Positions 1 to 7,404 of a stretch of DNA of 22,112 nt are shown one piece after another (within the stretch, counting starts at the first letter, position 1; the number at the start of each line of letters is the position of its first letter). Both the position numbers and the translations under genes were made by a program. Origin of the DNA: CALAED01 sp937891035 (GTDB lineage Bacteria; Actinomycetota; Actinomycetes; Streptosporangiales; Streptosporangiaceae); contig DASQSZ010000197.1 of assembly GCA_035642125.1 (NCBI GenBank), positions 1 through 22,112 on the forward strand. Direction: 5' to 3'. The notes below the pieces were generated by a model that was not told the origin of the DNA, did not search any database, and saw only the letters and a program-made list of their open reading frames with translations.

Positions 1-471
1 CCCGCCGATGCCCGGCGACCGCGTCACGACGACCCGTACCGGGACCCTCTGGCCGCGTCGCACCAGCCGGCTCAGCCACTCCAACGACTCGGAGTCGGCC
101 CAATGCACATCGTCGACCGCCAACAGCAGCGGCCGGTCGGCAGCGGCGGCACCGAGCGCGTGCTCACTCGCGCGATGATCGTCGAGGTCGAGACCGTGCC
201 GGGCCATTGCCGGGGACTCCACGAGCTGCCGCGCCACGCCGAAGGCGAAGGCCCGTTCCGCCGGGTGCGCCCGCGCCCACGCCACCGCGTAGCCGCGCCG
301 TTCGGCGCTTCGCGCGGTCGCGCGCAGCAGCGCGGTCTTCCCGGCGCCGGGGGCGCCGTCGAAGACGAGATGGACCGGCCGGCCGGCCGCGCAATCCGCG
401 GCCGAAGGGGGCGAAAGGGCGGTCTCGGCGCGTGCCAGCTGCTCGTCTCGCCCGACCAGCCGATCTCGCAT
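1..471 (-). CDS. LuxR/LAL-type ATP-binding transcriptional regulator, N-terminal part (partial)
   Basis: The reading frame runs off the left edge, so only the first 157 codons are visible. It opens with MRDRLVGRDEQLA, the usual start of the AAA-type ATPase domain of large LuxR (LAL) regulators. A Walker A motif GAPGAGKT sits at residues 39-46 and a Walker B with sensor-like tail (LLLAVDDVHWAD) at about 115-126. In this family an N-terminal STAND-like ATPase is followed by a long helical-repeat region and a C-terminal LuxR helix-turn-helix, giving about 900 residues; none of that is in the window. I chose the ATG at 471; an in-frame GTG at 516 is possible, but the domain begins right at the ATG. 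It probably regulates genes to the left of the window. The family call is firm; the target is unknown. Confidence 0.8.
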   Translation of the reverse strand, partial: MRDRLVGRDEQLARAETALSPPSAADCAAGRPVHLVFDGAPGAGKTALLRATARSAERRGYAVAWARAHPAERAFAFGVARQLVESPAMARHGLDLDDHRASEHALGAAAADRPLLLAVDDVHWADSESLEWLSRLVRRGQRVPVRVVVTRSPGIGG

Positions 472-536
472 CCCCCGCGGCCCTTCGTGATTCGCCCGCG
501 GCCACGATAAGGCCACCGACCGGGGCGCGGACGGCA

Positions 537-1517
537 CTACGGCGGATCAGACCGACCAGACCGATCGGTTCGTTCGCGCCGATCTTGCCGGTCGAGTCCG
601 TCGAGTCGATCGAGTCCGTCGAGTCGATCGAGCAGCCAGCGCGGTCCGACCACGTCCGCCGCCGCCTCGGCGCAGCGGGCGCGCAGCTCGCGGTCGGCGG
701 TCACGACGAGGTAGGACACGCCCTCCGCACGGGCGGAGACCACGTCCACGATGGCGTCGTCGCCGCTCCCCCGCGCGGCGACGACCCGTACGCCCCCACC
801 CGCCGCGCCGCCGGCACCGTCGGCGCCGTCGGCACCGGAGGGACCGATGCCGCGCGCCGCGCCCTCGACGACGAGCACCACCTCGGGATAGCAGACGTCG
901 AACGGCGGATGCGCGATGCCGGCCGCCCGCAGCCGGCCGAGCCGGTCGCGCAGCCGGGTCGCCGCCGCGCGCCGGTCGCGCCACCAGCCGTCGGGCCGGG
1001 ACCCCATGACATTGGCCGCGTCGATCACCAGCGTGAGCCGGGTCAGGGCCGTCTCGCGCAGCCGCGACCAGCTCTCGGCGAACGGGGCGAACAGTCGCAG
1101 CCGCTCGACCTCGTCCGCGCGAACCCAGGCCGCGTCCCTGCTTTCCATCGACGCCGGCCGTACCGGCGCCCGCCCGCCGAGCGAACCCACGACGGTGTGG
1201 TAAGTCCAGCCGCCATGATCGTCGGACAGCACACCGTGCAGGCGTACCGCGGAGACCTCGAGCGTGCATTCCTCGGCCGTCTCGCGCAGCGCCGCGGCGA
1301 CCGCGTCCTCATCACCGTGCCGCCCGCCGCCGAACAGGCCCCACGTACCGCCGCCTGGCCCCCACATCGCGCGCTGTTGCAACAGGAGGTGCGGCCGGCC
1401 ACCGCTGTCGCGGTAGTAGACCAGCAGCCCGGCCGCGCCGTGCCGCCCGGAATGGACGTGCCCCCGCCCGCAGCGCACCAGGCCGTAGCCGTCGCCGTAT
1501 CCCATGACCGCGACCAT
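537..1517 (-). CDS. NUDIX hydrolase fused to a NYN/PIN-like nuclease-type domain
   Basis: A 326-residue protein with two domains. Residues about 20-150 are a NUDIX domain: the box at 64-86 reads G-x5-E-x7-RE-x2-EE, close to consensus, but Thr85 replaces the usual Gly. NUDIX enzymes cleave nucleoside diphosphates linked to another group. From about residue 160 a second domain starts with TLVIDAANVMG (Asp166, Asn169) and continues to a GSGDDAIVD segment, which resembles YacP-like NYN/PIN ribonuclease folds. The C-terminus is a low-complexity tail of repeated LDGLDR units, encoded by an 18-bp DNA repeat. The substrate cannot be read from sequence. The start may instead be the ATG at 1505; neither start has a clear Shine-Dalgarno sequence. 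It is divergent from the SppA gene, with 113 bp between them. Confidence 0.8.
   Translation of the reverse strand: MVAVMGYGDGYGLVRCGRGHVHSGRHGAAGLLVYYRDSGGRPHLLLQQRAMWGPGGGTWGLFGGGRHGDEDAVAAALRETAEECTLEVSAVRLHGVLSDDHGGWTYHTVVGSLGGRAPVRPASMESRDAAWVRADEVERLRLFAPFAESWSRLRETALTRLTLVIDAANVMGSRPDGWWRDRRAAATRLRDRLGRLRAAGIAHPPFDVCYPEVVLVVEGAARGIGPSGADGADGAGGAAGGGVRVVAARGSGDDAIVDVVSARAEGVSYLVVTADRELRARCAEAAADVVGPRWLLDRLDGLDRLDGLDRQDRRERTDRSGRSDPP
592..632. repeat. 18-bp tandem repeat inside the NUDIX-NYN gene
   Basis: Two full copies of the 18-bp unit tcgagtccgtcgagtcga plus a 5-base partial copy, themselves built from a 9-bp half unit. In frame they encode the C-terminal LDGLDR repeats. The tract lies after the recognisable domains, so length changes here would probably be tolerated. 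Confidence 0.85.
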
Positions 1518-1630
1518 AACGCGACCACGCGGACGGCCGGCGCGGACGGCGGCGCCAACGACATGCGAGACGACAGGCGGACCGTCCGGGACGAGCCGGC
1601 CGCGAGCCGGTTACCACATAGGCTGGGCCC

Positions 1631-3340
1631 ATGGTGGATGCGGGCAGGGTCGTGGAGTTGTTCAACGAGGCGCGCGAACAGCGGACCGCGCCGATCATCT
1701 TGGAGCTCGACCTTTCCGACGGAGTGGTCGAAGGCGTCCCCGGCGACCCGCTCGCCGCGTTCCTCTCCCGCCGCAAGACGCACCTGCGCGACGTGCTCGA
1801 CGGCATCCGCCGCGGCGCCGGCGATCCACGCGTACGCGCCCTCATCGTCCGGGTGAGCGGCAACATCGGGCTCGCCGTCGCCCAGGAGCTGCGCGGCGCC
1901 GTCGCGGCCTTCCGCGACGCCGGAAAGATCACCGTGGCGTGGACCGAGTCGTTCGGCGAGACCGGGCGCGGTACGGTGCCCTACTACCTGGCCACCGCGT
2001 TCGACCGCGTCTGCCTGCAGCCGACCGGCTACCTCGGCGTGACGGGGGTCGCCTTGGAGGAGCCGTTCTTCCGCGGTGCGCTCGACAAGCTCGGCATCGC
2101 CCCGCGGTTCGGCAAACGGTATGAGTACAAGACCGCGGCCAACTCCTTCGTCGAACGCCACTACACCCCTGAGCACGAAGAGATGTCCAAGCGCCTGGTG
2201 ACCTCGATCGGCGAGCAGATCGTTGCCGGGGTCGCGGCCGGCCGGGGCCGCGGCGAGCGCGAGGTGCGCGAGCTCATCGACCGCGGCCCGCTGCTGGCCG
2301 CCGAGGCGCTCGAGGCCGGCCTGATCGACCGGCTCGCCTATCGCGACGAGGTGTACGCGGACGTACGCGCCGAGGTGCACCAGGCCGCCGGGCACGAGCC
2401 GCTGCTGCGCTACGTCGGCCGCTACAACCGCACCCACTCGCTGGCGCAGCGGCTGCCGCGCCCCAAGCAGGACGTGGTCGCGCTGATCCACGGTCAGGGC
2501 CCGATCCGGCTCGGCCGCAGCGGCCGGCCGCCGGTGCCCGGGCAGGGCAGCGCCATGGGTTCCGACACCATCGGCGCCGCGTTCCGCACCGCGGTCAAGG
2601 ACGAACGGGTCAAGGCGATCGTGTTCCGCGTCAACAGCCCCGGCGGCTCGGCGGTCGCCTCGGACGCGATCTGGCGCGAGGTGGTGCTCGCCCGCAAGGC
2701 GGGCAAGCCGGTGGTCGTGTCGATGGGCAACGTGGCCGCGTCCGGCGGCTACTACGTGGCGATGGGCGCCGACACGATCGTCGCCCAGCCGGGCACCCTG
2801 ACCGGCTCCATCGGCGTGGTCGTCGGCAAACCCATCGTGAGCGAGCTCCTCGACCGCCTCGGCATCGGGATGGGCAGCGTCGAGGACGGCGCGCACGCCC
2901 GGATGTTCAGCACCACCCGTGACTTCACCGAGACGGAGTGGGAGCGCGTCAACGCCTCGCTCGACCAGATCTACGACGACTTCACCGCCAAGGTGGCCGA
3001 AGGCCGCGGCATGACCCCGCAGCGGGTCGACGAGCTGGCCCGCGGCCGGGTCTGGACCGGCGCCGACGCGCACGCCAACGGTCTCGTCGACGAGCTCGGC
3101 GGGCTCGACCGGGCGCTCGACATCGCCCGCGAGAAGGCGGGGATCGCGACCGACGCGCCGGTACGCCCCTATCCGCACCTGAGTCCGCTGGAGCGGCTGA
3201 AGCCGGCCGAATCCAGTGAGGACCGCGCCGCGGCCGGCGCCCGGTTCGACGCCTGGGGGCCGCTGACGGGCGCGGCGACCCGGCTCGGCCTGCCGCTCGG
3301 CGGCCCGCTCCTGCTCCCCGGCGACTGGGAGATCCGCTGA
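1631..3340 (+). CDS. sppA: Signal peptide peptidase SppA, 67-kDa tandem type (family S49)
   Basis: A 569-residue serine/lysine-dyad peptidase of family S49 with two tandem SppA domains. The general-base lysine is in YEYKTAANSFVERHYTPE (Lys167) in the first half. The nucleophile is in GNVAASGGYYVAMGAD (Ser371) in the second half, an arrangement matching Escherichia coli SppA (Lys209/Ser409). The family degrades signal-peptide remnants at the membrane. Here the N-terminus (MVDAGRVVELFNEAREQ) is hydrophilic with no signal anchor, so the protein looks cytosolic or peripheral. The ATG at 1631 is preceded by only a weak AGG-type ribosome-binding site. The stop codon overlaps the likely start of the following flavin-reductase-like gene, so the two are probably co-translated. 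Confidence 0.92.
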   Translation: MVDAGRVVELFNEAREQRTAPIILELDLSDGVVEGVPGDPLAAFLSRRKTHLRDVLDGIRRGAGDPRVRALIVRVSGNIGLAVAQELRGAVAAFRDAGKITVAWTESFGETGRGTVPYYLATAFDRVCLQPTGYLGVTGVALEEPFFRGALDKLGIAPRFGKRYEYKTAANSFVERHYTPEHEEMSKRLVTSIGEQIVAGVAAGRGRGEREVRELIDRGPLLAAEALEAGLIDRLAYRDEVYADVRAEVHQAAGHEPLLRYVGRYNRTHSLAQRLPRPKQDVVALIHGQGPIRLGRSGRPPVPGQGSAMGSDTIGAAFRTAVKDERVKAIVFRVNSPGGSAVASDAIWREVVLARKAGKPVVVSMGNVAASGGYYVAMGADTIVAQPGTLTGSIGVVVGKPIVSELLDRLGIGMGSVEDGAHARMFSTTRDFTETEWERVNASLDQIYDDFTAKVAEGRGMTPQRVDELARGRVWTGADAHANGLVDELGGLDRALDIAREKAGIATDAPVRPYPHLSPLERLKPAESSEDRAAAGARFDAWGPLTGAATRLGLPLGGPLLLPGDWEIR

Positions 3341-3816
3341 TCCCGGCCGCCGAGTTCACCGACGCGGTGGCCTGTTTCGCCACCGGCGTCGTGGTCGTGA
3401 CCGTACGCGACGACCGAGACGACATCGGCGCGACGGTCACCGCGTTCACCTCGGTGTCGCTCGACCCGCCGATGGTTCTGGTCGGCATCGACGGTGACTC
3501 CTACCTCGCCGAGGTGTTCGACCGGCGAGACCGCTGGGCCGCGACCGTGCTCGGCGCCGGCCAGCGGCCCCTCGCCGGCCGGTTCGCCGCGGCCGGCCGG
3601 CCGAGCGCCCGGCTGCTCATCGCGGATGAGCCGCATCATCGGGGCCGGCTCAGCGACGCCCTGGTGATCGAGGGCGGGCTGACCGCGCTTGAGTGCGCGA
3701 CCAGCCGGCGGGTCCCGGCGGGCGACCATGTGCTGTACCTCGCCGAGGTCGTCGGGATCGACTACCTCGCCCCGGCCACGCCGCCGCTCATCCGGGTCAA
3801 CCGCGGCTATAGATGA
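3337..3816 (+). CDS. Flavin reductase-like (FMN-binding split-barrel) domain protein
   Basis: A protein of about 160 residues of the flavin-reductase-like split-barrel family, which binds FMN and often serves as the NAD(P)H:flavin reductase of two-component monooxygenases. Hallmarks are FATGVVVVTVR near the N-terminus and ATVTAFTSVSLDPPMVLVGI, the conserved SLDPP segment. The start is uncertain. The first classical codon is GTG at 3367, but it begins inside the conserved FATG region. Codons back to 3337 (LIPAAEFTDAVA) match the family N-terminus, a GGGAG ribosome-binding site sits at 3327-3331, and a CTG at 3337 overlaps the sppA stop. I therefore place the start at the CTG. The partner enzyme is not evident. 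Confidence 0.75.
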   Translation: MIPAAEFTDAVACFATGVVVVTVRDDRDDIGATVTAFTSVSLDPPMVLVGIDGDSYLAEVFDRRDRWAATVLGAGQRPLAGRFAAAGRPSARLLIADEPHHRGRLSDALVIEGGLTALECATSRRVPAGDHVLYLAEVVGIDYLAPATPPLIRVNRGYR

Positions 3817-3817
3817 T

Positions 3818-3840
3818 CACCGCGGGGGGCGACCGCGGTG
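3818..3840. terminator. Hairpin after the sppA/flavin reductase pair
   Basis: A perfect 8-bp inverted repeat, caccgcgg at 3818-3825 and ccgcggtg at 3833-3840, with a 7-base loop. It begins two bases after the stop codon and lies between convergent genes. There is no U-tract, as is common in actinomycetes, so termination is inferred from position and stem strength. Confidence 0.5.
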
Positions 3841-3890
3841 GCCGCCCGGCTCACGCCATGCCGGTGCCGGGTCGAACCACCGCTCGTTCC

Positions 3891-4655
3891 CTACTTCTTG
3901 TAGCGGCAACTCCTTGTAGCGGCCAAGCCGCGACCGGACGCGGTGGCGATCCCGGGCCGCAGTAAGCCGGTTTCGTAAGCGTAGATCGCGGCCCGGACCC
4001 GGTTACGAACGCCGATCTTGGTGAGCACCTTCTGTACGTGTGATTTCACCGTGCTCTGACCAAGTTGCAGGCGCAGCGAAATCTCGGCGTTGGTGTGACC
4101 GCGTGCCAGCAGCCGCAGGACTTCCAGCTCACGGACGGTCAGTTCGTGCTCGTCGAGTGCCGCGACGGGCTCGCCCGGGGAGATGAAACCAACCGAGTCA
4201 TCCGGTTGCGGAACGATCCAGTGTCCCGCGGCGATCAGCCGCACCGCGGCGACGAACTCTTGTTCGGTCGCCGATTGGGGAAGCCAGCCGGCGGTCGTGC
4301 ACCGGTTGAGGGGATCCGGGAATCGTTCCCCGCCCAGCATCAGGACCCGAATCGGCCAATATGGCAGTAGCTCGGCCAACCGCGGCAGCACCACGGTGGG
4401 TTCGTTGGCGCCCGTGAGCACGAGCACGTCCGGCAACTGTTCCATGTTGGACATGGTCTCGATGAGTTCATCGCAGTCCGCCGCCACTTCGGTGATCTTC
4501 ACGTCACTGACACTCGCCAAGGCCGCGTGCAGTGCGGTCCTGGTGATCCAGTGATCGTCCAAGAGCAACACCCGGGTCGGCCGACCATTACTGAGCGTCG
4601 AGCTCCAGGGAATGTGTCGCTGACAACGGTTATTGTCATGGAGCTTGTTGGTCAC
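3891..4655 (-). CDS. LuxR/NarL-type regulator with a degenerate receiver domain
   Basis: A 254-residue protein. Residues about 27-145 align with a response-regulator receiver and 175-235 form a LuxR-type helix-turn-helix (ELTVRELEVLRLLARGHTN, then STVKSHVQKVLTKIGV). The receiver keeps the acidic pair (Asp33-Asp34) but lacks the phospho-acceptor: the strand PDVLVLTG carries Thr81 where Asp is expected. The conserved Lys is Gln127 (GWLPQSA) and the switch Thr appears to be Gly108. It therefore probably does not act by aspartyl phosphorylation. No histidine kinase is adjacent. It is the last gene of a minus-strand run beginning at the DMT transporter, 71 bp after the DsbA-like gene. A GTG at 4655 is the first start; the protein could begin up to about 25 codons later. 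Its target may be the neighbouring rohPQRST genes, which is inference. Confidence 0.85.
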   Translation of the reverse strand: MTNKLHDNNRCQRHIPWSSTLSNGRPTRVLLLDDHWITRTALHAALASVSDVKITEVAADCDELIETMSNMEQLPDVLVLTGANEPTVVLPRLAELLPYWPIRVLMLGGERFPDPLNRCTTAGWLPQSATEQEFVAAVRLIAAGHWIVPQPDDSVGFISPGEPVAALDEHELTVRELEVLRLLARGHTNAEISLRLQLGQSTVKSHVQKVLTKIGVRNRVRAAIYAYETGLLRPGIATASGRGLAATRSCRYKK

Positions 4656-4726
4656 AGCTCTGAGGCCCTCGCTCTCCAGTGCTGGATATGACCAGCGCCG
4701 GCTGCATTACCTGCCGCATAGCTTGG

Positions 4727-5419
4727 CTAAGCCAGCGCGCGTTTGATCAGGTTCTCGAAAATCGTTGGATCGTCCTTGGTGACCACTGGCCAGCCAACCC
4801 CGTAGTCACCTTCCCAGCGCACCTCGATGCCCGGATTGGCATAGTCGCCGCCGTCCGGCAAAAACAGGTGTGGACTGCATATCACCTGCTCTGTTGCCGA
4901 AATCGCGGCGTCTTGGGAGAGCGCCTTTCTGGCACGGCCGTCGTTGAGCGCCGCATCCAGCGCGACGGTGTCGACGACGCCCGTCGACTCGGCCGCGTCC
5001 ATGATGACCTTACGGTTGCTGATGCATCGGGATTGTGCCCAAAAAGCCTTGCGCAGCGCCAGGTCCAGTTGTTCGGACTGGTGGAGCCCCTGCTCCTTGG
5101 CCGCGATGATCGCCTCGAGTGCGGGCAACGTAGTTGACGGGTACAAATACTCCTTGTCCTGCCATAGTTGCCATCCTGCGGCTGGTTCTTGTTGTCCCAT
5201 CCGCCCCACTTCGCTGTCGGTGCCGGCGCGCGGGCTCGGCGCGTCGTTGAGCAGCTCCAACGGAAACGCGTGAAGGTCGAAGGAGACCTCCTTTTGCAGG
5301 CCAAGCCGCTGGCGGGTGGCGTGCAGACGGTATATGGCGATGTGCGCGAATGAACACCAGATATCGGCGAAGACGGAGATCACGCCTGGTTGAGGAGTCA
5401 GATCAACGGTTGTGGTCAT
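4727..5419 (-). CDS. DsbA/FrnE-like thioredoxin-fold protein
   Basis: A 230-residue protein of the DsbA-like thioredoxin fold group (FrnE, 2-hydroxychromene-2-carboxylate isomerase and GST-kappa relatives). The segment FADIWCSFAH (Cys22) occupies the active-site position, but the second cysteine of a CxxC motif is replaced (Cys-Ser-Phe-Ala). The late SPHLFLPDGG segment fits the loop near the cis-proline region. There is no signal peptide, so it is expected in the cytoplasm. With a single active-site cysteine it more likely acts as an isomerase or glutathione/thiol-transfer enzyme than as a disulfide oxidase. It lies 21 bp downstream of the MBL-fold gene and is probably co-transcribed. The ATG at 5419 has an AAGAAGAG sequence just upstream. 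Its role in the cluster is unknown. Confidence 0.75.
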   Translation of the reverse strand: MTTTVDLTPQPGVISVFADIWCSFAHIAIYRLHATRQRLGLQKEVSFDLHAFPLELLNDAPSPRAGTDSEVGRMGQQEPAAGWQLWQDKEYLYPSTTLPALEAIIAAKEQGLHQSEQLDLALRKAFWAQSRCISNRKVIMDAAESTGVVDTVALDAALNDGRARKALSQDAAISATEQVICSPHLFLPDGGDYANPGIEVRWEGDYGVGWPVVTKDDPTIFENLIKRALA

Positions 5420-5440
5420 GGCTCTTCTTTCGCGTTGACT

Positions 5441-6253
5441 TCAGGAGCGGGTTTCCGCCTCGTAGCGGGCGAGGACACTTTCGACCTCGATGTCCTCATC
5501 GGGCAGCCAGGGATCCATGGACGGCACGGCGGACACCGTTTCGATCAGCTCTCCGGTGAGTGCGTGCGCGGCCGGCGAATGCGAGCTGAGCACCAGGCCT
5601 GGGTTCAGCGCCCTGATGCCGTCCAGCGACCGCTCCCACTTGGCCTGGTCGACCAGGGCCGTCCAGGGGGCGTTGGCGCGCGTGAACAACGCCATGCCGT
5701 CGAGGAAATCCGCACGGTCGGCGTCGCCGGCGTCCTCCACCATCTCCGGCAGCACCGTGCCGAAACTGTCCGCGGAGAACAGCGCACCGGTGCTGTGGTC
5801 GTACATGGCGATGGTGGATGGGGAGTCGTAGGACGGCGGACGTACCAAGGTGATTCCGCGGCCGCCCAGTTCGATCGTGCGATCTGGATTGACGGTGCGG
5901 ACGCGGTGGCGCGGCACGTCCCACTCCTCGGCCAGTCGTGACACGGCGAGGCCGTTAGTGATCACGGTGGCGTTCGGCGCGGCCATCAGCACCTCTTTGA
6001 GGTTGCCGCAGTGATCGCGGTCGTCATGGGTGATCACCACCCACTTCAGGTCATGGGGATCGACCAGCGACCACAGCGACTCCTCGAACCCGCCCTTGTC
6101 GAAGGCGAGCCCAGTGTCGACGAGCACGGGTTCCCGGCCGGTGATGAGATAAGCATTGACCGGGAGTAGGCCCAGGTCGCCAAGCGGCAGGTGGGACGGC
6201 AATGTGTGGATGTCGGGCGCGGCGAGGTAGGGCTTACGCAGATTGGAGCGCAC
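5441..6253 (-). CDS. Metallo-beta-lactamase-fold hydrolase/oxidoreductase
   Basis: A 270-residue MBL-fold protein. After NAYLITGREPVLVDTGLA comes the metal-binding signature THDDRDHCGN (residues 75-84). This reads H-x-D-x-D-H rather than the common H-x-H-x-D-H, as in flavodiiron-type and other redox members of the superfamily. LFSADSFG supplies the bridging Asp and LVLSSHSPAA a late His. There is no fused flavodoxin domain. The substrate is not deducible. A GTG start at 6253 is preceded by GAAGG at a suitable distance. It lies 48 bp downstream of the DMT transporter and 21 bp upstream of the DsbA-like gene, suggesting one operon under the twin palindromes at 7327-7379. A detoxifying or redox role towards a nitroimidazole is possible but only inferred. 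Confidence 0.8.
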   Translation of the reverse strand: MRSNLRKPYLAAPDIHTLPSHLPLGDLGLLPVNAYLITGREPVLVDTGLAFDKGGFEESLWSLVDPHDLKWVVITHDDRDHCGNLKEVLMAAPNATVITNGLAVSRLAEEWDVPRHRVRTVNPDRTIELGGRGITLVRPPSYDSPSTIAMYDHSTGALFSADSFGTVLPEMVEDAGDADRADFLDGMALFTRANAPWTALVDQAKWERSLDGIRALNPGLVLSSHSPAAHALTGELIETVSAVPSMDPWLPDEDIEVESVLARYEAETRS

Positions 6254-6301
6254 GGGGCAACCTTCGTTTCGGATTCCGTCTGCGGTCGGGTGAGTCGGCG
6301 G

Positions 6302-7291
6302 TCAGGTGAGCTGGACGAGTACCGAGCCGGCGATCAGCAGGATGAGACCGGTGACGCGCCGCGAGGTCAGCGGCCGGCGCGGCATCCTGAACAGGCCGAA
6401 GTTGTCGATCACAGCGGAGAACAGTTGCTGGCCGGTGACGGTGAGCGCGACGGTGGTTGCGGCGCCGATCTCTGGAATGAGCAGGAACGTCGCCGTGACA
6501 TAGGTCGCCGCGCAGGCTCCGCCGAGCCAGCCCCACCATGGCATCTGGGCCAGCGGCCGGATCTGGGGGGTGGGAGTGCGGCGCAGGGCGAGCAGCACCA
6601 GCAGCACGAGCGCGATCGCGAGGCTGGCGACGATGAAGCTGAACATCCCGACGGTGATCGGCGCGTCCAGATCTTCGCGGAGGTTGGCGTTGATCGCGCC
6701 CTGGATGGGCAGCACGGCGCCCGCGACGAGGCCGAGGGCGATCCAGGCGATGTTGCCGACGCGCAGCCGCCTAGTGGTGTCGGGGTTGGCCATCGCGCCC
6801 ACCGACCGCCCGGCGGGGGCGGCCACCGGAGCCCGGGTCTTCGCTGGTTGTCCTTGCCGGATGATCACGGTGATTCCGGCGAGCACGCAGATGACGCCGA
6901 TGACGATGCCGAGCGTCAGCGGCCGCTGTGGAATGCCGAGGAGACCGTTAAGATCCAGGCCCAGCGAGGCGAACATCTGGCCGGTGACGAACAGACCCAC
7001 CGCGGCCAGCGCGCCTATCCGGGGGAACAGGAGGATGCCGCTCGTGATGTAGAGGGGGCTGGCCAGGCCGCCGAGAAGATGCCACCATTGCGCGTCCGCC
7101 ACCCCGGAAACCGCGCCGATGGTGCCCACGGCGATGGCGACGATCGCAAGCAGAATCGCCGCGATGGTCAGCTGGAGGGTCGATGCGCCGTATGGCGTCT
7201 TGACCGCGCCGTTGAGCTGGAGATTCACCGATGTCTGCACCGCGAGCAGGCACCCGACGAACAGCGCCGCGGCCAGCAGAGCCACATACAT
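6302..7291 (-). CDS. DMT-superfamily transporter, YdcZ (DUF606) type, tandem
   Basis: A 329-residue integral membrane protein with about ten hydrophobic segments in two homologous halves. The duplication is visible in parallel motifs: VTGQMFASLGLDLNGLLG followed by PQRPLT in the first half, and VTGQQLFSAVIDNFGLF followed by MPRRPLT in the second. This is the two-repeat YdcZ-type branch of the drug/metabolite transporter superfamily. Members are mostly uncharacterised small-molecule exporters. The ATG at 7291 has an AAGGTG ribosome-binding site. The gene is divergent from a tetR gene, with two palindromes between them, the classic layout of a repressor-controlled efflux pump. Export of azomycin or a related imidazole is a reasonable inference from the neighbouring cluster. 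Confidence 0.85.
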   Translation of the reverse strand: MYVALLAAALFVGCLLAVQTSVNLQLNGAVKTPYGASTLQLTIAAILLAIVAIAVGTIGAVSGVADAQWWHLLGGLASPLYITSGILLFPRIGALAAVGLFVTGQMFASLGLDLNGLLGIPQRPLTLGIVIGVICVLAGITVIIRQGQPAKTRAPVAAPAGRSVGAMANPDTTRRLRVGNIAWIALGLVAGAVLPIQGAINANLREDLDAPITVGMFSFIVASLAIALVLLVLLALRRTPTPQIRPLAQMPWWGWLGGACAATYVTATFLLIPEIGAATTVALTVTGQQLFSAVIDNFGLFRMPRRPLTSRRVTGLILLIAGSVLVQLT

Positions 7292-7326
7292 GATTCACCT
7301 TGTCTGATTGATCGCCTCAGCTAACT

Positions 7327-7339
7327 GGACACAGTGTCC
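7327..7339. promoter_or_regulatory. Palindrome 1, likely TetR operator (transporter side)
   Basis: Perfect 13-base palindrome ggacacagtgtcc (6-bp arms, one central base) in the 113-bp gap between divergent transporter and tetR genes. It is nearly identical to a second palindrome 40 bp away. Autoregulating TetR proteins typically bind such sites next to their own gene. Confidence 0.65.
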
Positions 7340-7366
7340 GGCTAAGTGAAACCGTACTGTATAAGC

Positions 7367-7379
7367 GGACATAATGTCC
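7367..7379. promoter_or_regulatory. Palindrome 2, likely TetR operator (tetR side)
   Basis: Perfect 13-base palindrome ggacataatgtcc, differing from palindrome 1 only at arm position 6 and its partner. Centres lie 40 bp apart, close to four helical turns, so both sites face the same side of the DNA. An extra half-site tgtcc follows at 7384-7388. A -10-like tataag at 7360-7365 (plus strand) abuts this palindrome, so binding would plausibly block tetR transcription. Confidence 0.65.
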
Positions 7380-7404
7380 ACTTGTCCGGTGGAGGATGTT
7401 CCTC

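Noticed and set aside
1043..3178. 711-codon open frame on the minus strand opposite sppA
   Set aside because: High-GC third-position bias leaves the antisense frame open. It has low-complexity composition and no recognisable domain, while the plus strand encodes a complete SppA with catalytic residues.
3367..3816. Nim-type nitroimidazole reductase (self-resistance)
   Set aside because: The motifs (FATGVVVVTV, SLDPP) are those of the flavin-reductase-like family, and the gene is coupled to sppA on the other side of the probable island boundary.
3897..3923. Direct repeat cttgtagcggc (two copies, 16 bp apart) as an attachment site
   Set aside because: It lies in the 3' end of the LuxR-type gene, no integrase or tRNA is present, and no second copy was noticed at the right boundary of the block.
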